Source: JABDPF01 sp036351055
GTDB taxonomy: Bacteria > Pseudomonadota > Gammaproteobacteria > Xanthomonadales > SZUA-36
NCBI GenBank assembly: GCA_036351055.1
Contig: JAZBOH010000052.1
Location: 1 to 11,338 of the forward strand
Direction of reading: 5' to 3'
DNA: 11,338 nucleotides
Part shown: piece after piece, positions 7,208 to 11,338 of the stretch
How the letters are laid out: every line of letters begins with the position of its first letter
Numbering within the stretch: position 1 is the stretch's first letter
Translations under genes and position numbers: made by a program
The notes under the pieces: generated by a model
Database searches by the model: none
What the model was told of the DNA's origin: nothing
Seen by the model: only the letters and a program-made list of their open reading frames with translations

Positions 7208-7992
7208 TCAGCCAGCTCACCGACAATCCGATCGGCAGGGTGCTCGCAGCGGTGTCCGCGGGATTACTTGCCCTGCTTTTGTTGCTGGCCGTGATCTGGG
7301 TGCTGCCGCCATCCGGCGCCGCTGGCGGGGATGGTGACGGCAACCGCGACCCGAGCAGCGAGGTGCCGCAACTGAAAACGGGACAGCCGATTGAGAACTA
7401 CGCGGTGATCACCGACCGCCCCGTATTCAACGAGAGCCGGCAGCCCATCATTGGCGTCAGCCCAGAGGATGAAAGCGAGGATGAGGAATTGGCAGGCGAT
7501 GAGGACGTGGATGCGCCCGACGTGGTGCTGGCCGGAGTGGTCATTACCCCCGAGTTGCGTGTCGCCACGTTGCGCCTGAAAGACAGCCCCGAATCGCTGC
7601 TGGCCTTTGAAGGCCAGCCCCTGGAAGGCGATTTTGGCAGTTGGCACATCAGCCGGATCGAGCCGCGCCAGGCCATCCTGGAATCGGGTGCGGGTGAGCA
7701 GGTACGGCTGGAATTGCAAATCCACGATGCCATGATGGATACGCCGCCGGAACCGGAGCGTGCCGCAGCGCCTGGCGACCATGCGCAAAATACGCTGGAC
7801 GATGGCCAGCCGATGACCCGCGCGGAAGAAATCCGCCAGCGCATCGCGGAGCGCAGGGAAGAACTGAAACGGGCCGCCGAAGAGGGCGGTGAACAACCCG
7901 GGCAGCCGCCGCAGCTCAATTACAGGCAAGCCATCCAGGCGATGATGCAGCAGGGAAACAAGAATCAGGAAACCGATGAAAGTGAACAATAA
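7204..7992 (+). CDS. gspN: T2SS protein GspN, GspC-like (XpsN type)
   Basis: This bitopic protein probably bridges the inner-membrane platform and the secretin, the role GspC has elsewhere. It has 262 residues: a transmembrane helix at about 12-35, a linker, the segment AVITDRPVFNESRQPI (67-82), a very acidic stretch (88-106, mostly Glu/Asp), and a beta-rich domain at about 107-172. That domain (VVLAGVVI, then LLAFEGQPLEG and WHISRIEPRQAIL) looks like the homology region of GspC. The C-terminal part has no PDZ domain; instead there is a charged helix (205-228) that may be a coiled coil, then a Gln/Pro-rich tail. XcpP is a known GspC with a coiled coil in place of PDZ. ATG 7204 overlaps the gspM stop (ATGA), with GAGAGG at 7194-7199. 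Confidence 0.82.
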   Translation: MISQLTDNPIGRVLAAVSAGLLALLLLLAVIWVLPPSGAAGGDGDGNRDPSSEVPQLKTGQPIENYAVITDRPVFNESRQPIIGVSPEDESEDEELAGDEDVDAPDVVLAGVVITPELRVATLRLKDSPESLLAFEGQPLEGDFGSWHISRIEPRQAILESGAGEQVRLELQIHDAMMDTPPEPERAAAPGDHAQNTLDDGQPMTRAEEIRQRIAERREELKRAAEEGGEQPGQPPQLNYRQAIQAMMQQGNKNQETDESEQ

Positions 7993-7996
7993 GGAG
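7991..7996 (+). promoter_or_regulatory. Ribosome binding site deciding the gspD start
   Basis: AAGGAG lies 9 bases before ATG 8006. The in-frame ATG at 7976 lies upstream of this site and would put ten polar residues ahead of the signal peptide, so 8006 is the better start. Confidence 0.75.
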
Positions 7997-8005
7997 AACC
8001 CGGGG

Positions 8006-10213
8006 ATGAAGAACAGGCACGCTTACATGTCCCGGCTGGTCGTGATCATCACGATTGTCCTGGTGGCGGCAAGCTGCTCGCCGACCTACACGGCGGTCAG
8101 GCCCACCAGTACCGGCAAGATCGTCAAGACGACGCAGGAAGCCCCGCCCGAAGACCAACTGGTTATCCAGAGCCTGGAGGAAGCAGATCCGGGTATCACC
8201 GACACCGAAATCTACGAGGGCAGCGGCGTCTTCATCAACCAGCAGGCCGCCCGCCGCAGCGCCCAGCCGATGGCGGAAGACGGCGAAATCGTCCTCAACT
8301 TCGAAGGCGAGTCCATCCAGTCCGTCGTGCACACGGTGCTTGGCGAAGTGCTGCAGGAAACTTTCGTGATTGCCCCCGGAGTGGGTGGCGAAGTGACTTT
8401 CTCTACCTCGAAACCGGTCACGCGCGAACAATTGATGCCCATCCTGGAGCTGCTGCTGCGCTGGAATGGCGCCACGCTGGTCTACAGCGAAGGCCGCTAC
8501 CACGTTCTGCCCCTGTCAGAGGCCGTGCGCGGGCACCTCGTGCCGAAGCTCGGCAGTGCGGAACTGGCGCGGGGATACGAGGTCCGCGCCGTGCCGCTGA
8601 AATTCATCTCGCCGACCGAGATGGCCAAGATCCTGGAGCCCTATGCACGTGAAGGCGCGATCCTGAATGCCGATGCCTTCCGTAACATGCTTTTCCTGGC
8701 CGGCACGCCGGAAGAGCTGGGCAATTACCTGCAGACGGTGGAAATCTTCGACGTGGACTGGTTGGAAGGCATGTCGGTCGGTATTTTCCCGCTGCACACG
8801 GTGGACGTGGAGTCCATTATTCTCGAGCTGGAAGGTATTTTTGGCACCCAGGCCGAGTCACCGCTTGCCGGCATGTTCCGCTTCCTGCCGCTGGAGCGGC
8901 TGGGGTCCATCATGGTGATCACCTACCAGGAAAGCTACCTGTACAAGGCCGAGGAGTGGATCAATATCCTTGACCGCGGCGCGGCAGGCGCCGGCAAGCA
9001 GCTGTTCGTCTACCGCGTCAAGAACCTGGAGGCGCCCGTGCTGGCAGGCTACCTTTCCGAGTTGTTTGGCGGGGAGGGCGGAAAGGCGACCAGCCGGCGC
9101 GAGGGCGGGGCGCTGGCGCCCGGCCTGGAATCGGCCACGGTCGGCTCTGTCGGCGATTTCAACAGCAACCGGCTGGGCGGTAGCAATTCGCAGCAAGGCC
9201 AGTCACGCAGCGGCGGGGGCGTGCAGTCCCTGGAAATGGGGGACAGTGAAATTCGTATCACCTCGGTGGTCGAAACCAATTCCCTGCTGATCCAGGCCAG
9301 CCAGGCCGAGTACAACTCGGTGCTGGCGGCTATCGAACGCATCGATATCGAACCCCTGCAGGTGCTGATCGAGTCGCAGGTGCTGAACGTTGACCTGACC
9401 GAGGACCTGCAGTTCGGCGTCAACTGGTATTTCACCAACAACCCGGACCTGATCCCGGCGGAAATTGGCGATATCCCGGAGTACGTGCAGGAAGCCACTT
9501 TTGGCAGCAGCACCAATTTCCTGACCACCATCGCCACGCCGCTTTCCAACGGCATGCCGTTCGTGCAGGCCACCATTTCCGCGCTGGATGAGGTGACCGA
9601 CGTGCGCTCGCTGGCGGCGCCGTCGCTGCTGGTGCGCAACAACGCGACCGCGAGCATCACCGTGGGTCAGCAGGTGCCGGTACAGTCGTCGTCCATTTCC
9701 ACCGGCACCAACAACGTCGTCAGCAGCGCGCAGTATGTTTCCACGGGCGTGACGCTGAACGTGACGCCGCGCATCAACCCGGGTGGGCTGGTTTACATGG
9801 ACATCCAGCAGGAGATCAGCCGTGCCGGCGCCCGCGACCCGGATATCTCGACCAGCGGCAACCCGCCGATCAACAACCAGACCGTGAGCAGCCAGGTGGC
9901 CGTGCAGTCCGGCCAGACCGTGTTCCTGGGGGGGCTGATCTCTGAGCAGGATTCCCAGGGCCGCAGCGGTGTGCCGTTCCTGAGCCGCGTACCGTTTATC
10001 GGCCCGCTGTTCGGTTCGCGCTCGAAGAACTCCCTGCGCAGTGAAACCCTGGTCATGATCACGCCGACCGTGATCGAAAGCTCGGTCGATCTGAACCGGA
10101 TCAGCAGGGAACTGGAAAACGAGTTCTCACGTGTGCCGCCGTTGAAAATTTCACGCATCAACAAGGTGGACCGCATGCGCGACAAGACCGAAGACGTTGA
10201 AAACGAGCAGTAA
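8006..10213 (+). CDS. gspD: Outer-membrane secretin GspD, lipoprotein form
   Basis: GspD forms the multimeric outer-membrane channel through which folded proteins leave the periplasm. From ATG 8006 it has 735 residues. The signal peptide ends in VAAS and C24, a lipobox, so the mature protein should be a lipoprotein. An extension (25-93) precedes the N0 domain (about 94-175). N1 (189-255), N2 (256-328) and N3 (331-448) follow; N3 is split by a Gly/Ser/Arg-rich insert at about 355-412. The secretin domain (about 450-692) shows VRSLAAPSLLVRNNATASI, STGVTLNVTPRI, VFLGGLISE and the C-terminal block VPFLSRVPFIGPLFG to LVMITPTVI. A charged tail (693-735) is left. A lipid anchor would let it reach the outer membrane without a GspS pilotin, and none is seen here. 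Confidence 0.96.
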   Translation: MKNRHAYMSRLVVIITIVLVAASCSPTYTAVRPTSTGKIVKTTQEAPPEDQLVIQSLEEADPGITDTEIYEGSGVFINQQAARRSAQPMAEDGEIVLNFEGESIQSVVHTVLGEVLQETFVIAPGVGGEVTFSTSKPVTREQLMPILELLLRWNGATLVYSEGRYHVLPLSEAVRGHLVPKLGSAELARGYEVRAVPLKFISPTEMAKILEPYAREGAILNADAFRNMLFLAGTPEELGNYLQTVEIFDVDWLEGMSVGIFPLHTVDVESIILELEGIFGTQAESPLAGMFRFLPLERLGSIMVITYQESYLYKAEEWINILDRGAAGAGKQLFVYRVKNLEAPVLAGYLSELFGGEGGKATSRREGGALAPGLESATVGSVGDFNSNRLGGSNSQQGQSRSGGGVQSLEMGDSEIRITSVVETNSLLIQASQAEYNSVLAAIERIDIEPLQVLIESQVLNVDLTEDLQFGVNWYFTNNPDLIPAEIGDIPEYVQEATFGSSTNFLTTIATPLSNGMPFVQATISALDEVTDVRSLAAPSLLVRNNATASITVGQQVPVQSSSISTGTNNVVSSAQYVSTGVTLNVTPRINPGGLVYMDIQQEISRAGARDPDISTSGNPPINNQTVSSQVAVQSGQTVFLGGLISEQDSQGRSGVPFLSRVPFIGPLFGSRSKNSLRSETLVMITPTVIESSVDLNRISRELENEFSRVPPLKISRINKVDRMRDKTEDVENEQ

Positions 10214-10214
10214 C

Positions 10215-10240
10215 GGCGTCATATAGCGCCTGCTCGCAGG
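10215..10240 (+). other. Two small hairpins after gspD
   Basis: GGCGT (10215-10219) can pair with GCGCC (10226-10230), with one G-U pair and a CATATA loop. CCTG (10229-10232) can pair with CAGG (10237-10240) around CTCG; the two share two bases and so compete. A TTTC follows but there is no real T-run. They may mark 3'-end processing or partial termination between the secretin and the lipoprotein gene, and may equally be chance. Confidence 0.25.
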
Positions 10241-10267
10241 TTTCACGGACTCACGGAACAAGAACCC

Positions 10268-10705
10268 ATGTTAAATACAATACAGACAAAAAGCGTTTGC
10301 CGCTTCGCGGCATTCACCCTCCTGGCCCTGTCCACGTTCTGGCTCTCGGCTTGCGCCACCACGCCGGCCAGCGAGTCGGATATCGTCATCGAACGGGCCC
10401 AGGCCCGCTGGGACGCCCTCACGGCCGGCGACCTCGAAACGGCCTATACCTATTACTCACCCGGTTACCGTTCGGCCCATTCCCTGATCGACTTCGGTGT
10501 TTCCATGCGCATGCGCCGCGTGCGCTGGACGGAAGCCACCTACCTGGACCACAGCTGCGAAGAAAGCCGCTGCCTGGTCCGGTTTGACTTGGGATTCAAG
10601 GTGGCGAACCCGGTTCCCGGCCTGTCGGTTTACGAAAGCACCAGCAAGGTCGAGGACACCTGGATAAAAACCAACGGCCAGTGGTGGTATCTTCCCGAGA
10701 AATAA
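10268..10705 (+). CDS. Small NTF2-like lipoprotein of unknown function
   Basis: I do not recognise a named family. The 145-residue protein has a lipoprotein signal peptide with lipobox LSAC and acceptor C29. The mature part starts with a helical segment, IVIERAQARWDALTAGDLETAYTYYSP (split around 39-65), then beta-rich sequence ending in DTWIKTNGQWWYLPEK-like strands. This helix-then-sheet pattern with a final W-rich strand resembles NTF2-like folds; that is inference. Two close cysteines (C97, C102; CEESRC) may form a disulfide loop. No acidic retention residue follows C29 (next is Ala), so outer-membrane sorting is expected. It sits 54 bases after gspD on the same strand, probably in the same transcript, with only a weak GGAA at 10255-10258. 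A T2SS accessory or unrelated role are both open. Confidence 0.85.
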   Translation: MLNTIQTKSVCRFAAFTLLALSTFWLSACATTPASESDIVIERAQARWDALTAGDLETAYTYYSPGYRSAHSLIDFGVSMRMRRVRWTEATYLDHSCEESRCLVRFDLGFKVANPVPGLSVYESTSKVEDTWIKTNGQWWYLPEK

Positions 10706-10719
10706 AGCAATTCTGCTTT
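10704..10719 (+). repeat. Short inverted repeat at the end of the lipoprotein gene
   Basis: AAAGCA (10704-10709) and TGCTTT (10714-10719) form a perfect 6-bp inverted repeat with an ATTC loop, starting inside the TAA stop codon. The stem is AT-rich and has no T-run after it, so it is not a convincing intrinsic terminator alone. Confidence 0.4.
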
Positions 10720-10738
10720 CCGTGCTTGCCTGATTTTA

Positions 10739-10765
10739 CACTCCCCTTTATTGCTTTGGGGGGTG
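10739..10765 (+). terminator. GC-rich hairpin, possible terminator of the T2SS unit
   Basis: CACTCCCC (10739-10746) pairs with GGGGGGTG (10758-10765) over 8 bp with one G-U pair; the loop is the 11-base TTTATTGCTTT. It lies 33 bases after the last stop codon of the cluster. No T-run follows (ACTTATCG), nor on the minus strand, so it is not a textbook intrinsic terminator. It could be a 3' stabilising stem or part of a factor-dependent end. Confidence 0.4.
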
Positions 10766-10779
10766 ACTTATCGTAATAT
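10751..10779 (+). promoter_or_regulatory. Candidate sigma70-type promoter
   Basis: TTGCTT (10751-10756) and TAATAT (10774-10779) are separated by 17 bases. The -35 matches the consensus at three of six positions and the -10 at four of six. Transcription would begin near 10786 and leave a leader of about 100 bases before the ATG at 10890. The match is modest; the main support is that a new gene with its own ribosome binding site needs a promoter in this gap. Confidence 0.3.
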
Positions 10780-10861
10780 TGTGCCGCGAATGGCCAGAGT
10801 GATGGCGGTTTGTGTCGTGTTGCAACGATTTGCCGCGCCGCTCGGGTTACATTCGCAAGCC

Positions 10862-10873
10862 TTGTGTACACAA
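10862..10873. promoter_or_regulatory. Perfect 12-bp palindrome, possible operator
   Basis: TTGTGTACACAA is its own reverse complement. It ends 4 bases before the AGGAG of the downstream gene. Its symmetry suits a dimeric DNA-binding regulator; as RNA it could form only a 4-bp stem with a GTAC loop next to the ribosome binding site. I do not recognise it as a known operator. Confidence 0.4.
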
Positions 10874-10877
10874 CTTT

Positions 10878-10882
10878 AGGAG
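10878..10882 (+). promoter_or_regulatory. Ribosome binding site of the secreted-protein gene
   Basis: AGGAG lies 7 bases before ATG 10890, ideal spacing, and fixes the start of the truncated gene at the right edge. Confidence 0.75.
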
Positions 10883-10889
10883 TGTTGTA

Positions 10890-11338
10890 ATGAATAGAAA
10901 AAATCTGACAGCTGCAGTGCTGGCTGGCCTGGCAGGTGTTGCCGGCATCGCTGGTACCGCGCAAGCAGTCAACATGAATCCGGATGGATTGGGACAAGTC
11001 CTTCTCTATCCCTACTACACCGCCAACGATGGCAACCAGACCATTCTGTCCGTCGTCAATACGACTGACAATGCGAAGGCTGTTAAAGTTCGCTTCCTCG
11101 AAGGCTTCAACTCTCGCGAAGTCCTCGACTTTAACCTCTACATGTCCGAGTGGGATGTTTGGGTTGCCGCTATCACCGCGAATGATGACGGTAATGCCAA
11201 GCTGATGATCCCCGATACCTCTTGCACGGTTCCCTACCTTTATGCCATGGGCGGCGAGCAGGACTTCCTCACCCTGGCCTTCACCGGTGATTTCGATGAT
11301 GGCGGCCCGCAGGATCCAGCCCGTGTAAACGAAGGTCA
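10890..11338 (+). CDS. Secreted protein of unknown function, 3' end missing
   Basis: The frame is open from ATG 10890 to the window edge, giving 149 visible residues. An N-terminal Sec signal peptide is clear: MNRKN, a hydrophobic Ala/Gly/Leu core, then GTAQA with a likely cut after A26. The mature part begins VNMNPDGLGQVLLYPYYT and continues with ILSVVNTTDNAKAVKVRFLEG (split 53-72) and EVLDFNLYMSEWDVWVAAI (77-95). This beta-rich, aromatic sequence resembles, from memory, a group of uncharacterised exported proteins in marine gammaproteobacteria; I cannot name a family. One cysteine is visible near residue 112. Codon use shifts toward GTT, GCT, GGT and CTC compared with the CTG/GTG-rich T2SS genes, as in strongly expressed genes. 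Export followed by T2SS secretion is possible but only inferred from proximity. Confidence 0.85.
   Translation, partial: MNRKNLTAAVLAGLAGVAGIAGTAQAVNMNPDGLGQVLLYPYYTANDGNQTILSVVNTTDNAKAVKVRFLEGFNSREVLDFNLYMSEWDVWVAAITANDDGNAKLMIPDTSCTVPYLYAMGGEQDFLTLAFTGDFDDGGPQDPARVNEG

Larger units (their letters stand above)
10706..10889. other. Intergenic region before the secreted-protein gene
   Basis: This 184-base stretch has no believable coding frame. It is less GC-rich and has more T runs than the flanking genes. It holds the short inverted repeat beginning at the preceding stop codon, a GC-rich hairpin (10739-10765), a possible promoter (10751-10779), an 8-bp palindrome GTTGCAAC (10819-10826), a 12-bp palindrome (10862-10873) and a clear ribosome binding site. 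It most likely separates the T2SS transcription unit from a new one. Confidence 0.7.

Noticed and set aside
7264..7989. Minus-strand open frame opposite gspN
   Set aside because: It covers nearly the same span as gspN in antisense, has no ribosome site or motif, and gspN itself has topology and context that explain the sequence.
7976..8005. Earlier in-frame ATG for gspD at 7976
   Set aside because: It would place ten polar residues before the signal peptide, and the good ribosome site at 7991-7996 serves ATG 8006.
10596..10997. Minus-strand open frame across the intergenic region
   Set aside because: It overlaps the 3' end of the lipoprotein gene and the signal peptide of the next gene, and its Cys/Arg/Pro-rich translation resembles no protein I know.
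10984..11205. Plus-strand 73-codon frame inside the secreted-protein gene
   Set aside because: It is out of frame with the gene starting at 10890, which has a signal peptide and ribosome binding site; this one has neither.
1..11338. Mobile elements, CRISPR arrays, tRNA or rRNA genes
   Set aside because: I saw no transposase-like protein, no regularly spaced repeats and no RNA-gene signature; the window is filled by the secretion cluster.

Overview
The window carries most of a type II secretion system (T2SS) operon, all on the plus strand, in the order gspE(partial)-F-G-H-I-J-K-L-M-N-D. Two further genes follow: a small lipoprotein gene close behind gspD, and the first 449 bases of a separately expressed secreted-protein gene cut by the right edge. 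The E-to-N order with the secretin gene last, and an N gene in the place where other systems carry gspC, is the arrangement I recall for the xps system of Xanthomonas. High GC, CTG/GTG/GCC-rich codon use and Xps-like protein features suggest a gammaproteobacterium from or near the Xanthomonadales, possibly a marine Woeseia-like lineage. That placement is inference from gene order and sequence style, not from a search.

Layout. 1-1217 is the cytoplasmic ATPase GspE, missing its N-terminus. 1217-2431 is the polytopic platform protein GspF. 2469-5486 holds the pseudopilins: major GspG, then minor GspH, I, J and K. 5494-7992 holds the inner-membrane assembly proteins GspL (PilM/PilN-like), GspM and the GspC-like GspN. 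8006-10213 is the outer-membrane secretin GspD, which carries its own lipobox. 10268-10705 is a small lipoprotein with an NTF2-like look. 10706-10889 is a 184-base intergenic region with a strong hairpin, a possible promoter and a 12-bp perfect palindrome. From 10890 a new gene with a Sec signal peptide starts and runs off the window.

How it works together. GspE hydrolyses ATP on the GspF/GspL/GspM platform and drives assembly of a short pseudopilus from GspG, capped by GspH/I/J/K. GspN probably links the platform to the GspD channel in the outer membrane. Neighbouring genes overlap or nearly touch (TGATG at E/F and I/J, ATGA at J/K and M/N, 17 bases at L/M), so one mRNA with translational coupling is likely. 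The clearest gaps inside the cluster flank gspG. No prepilin peptidase (gspO) or pilotin (gspS) gene is visible; a peptidase shared with type IV pili elsewhere in the genome would be expected.

I see no exotic system here: the core is a recognisable T2SS. The parts most worth a second look are the GspE without its usual tetracysteine zinc motif, the GspC-replacing GspN, the lipid-anchored secretin with an uncharacterised lipoprotein next to it, and the truncated, apparently strongly expressed secreted protein with its structured upstream region.
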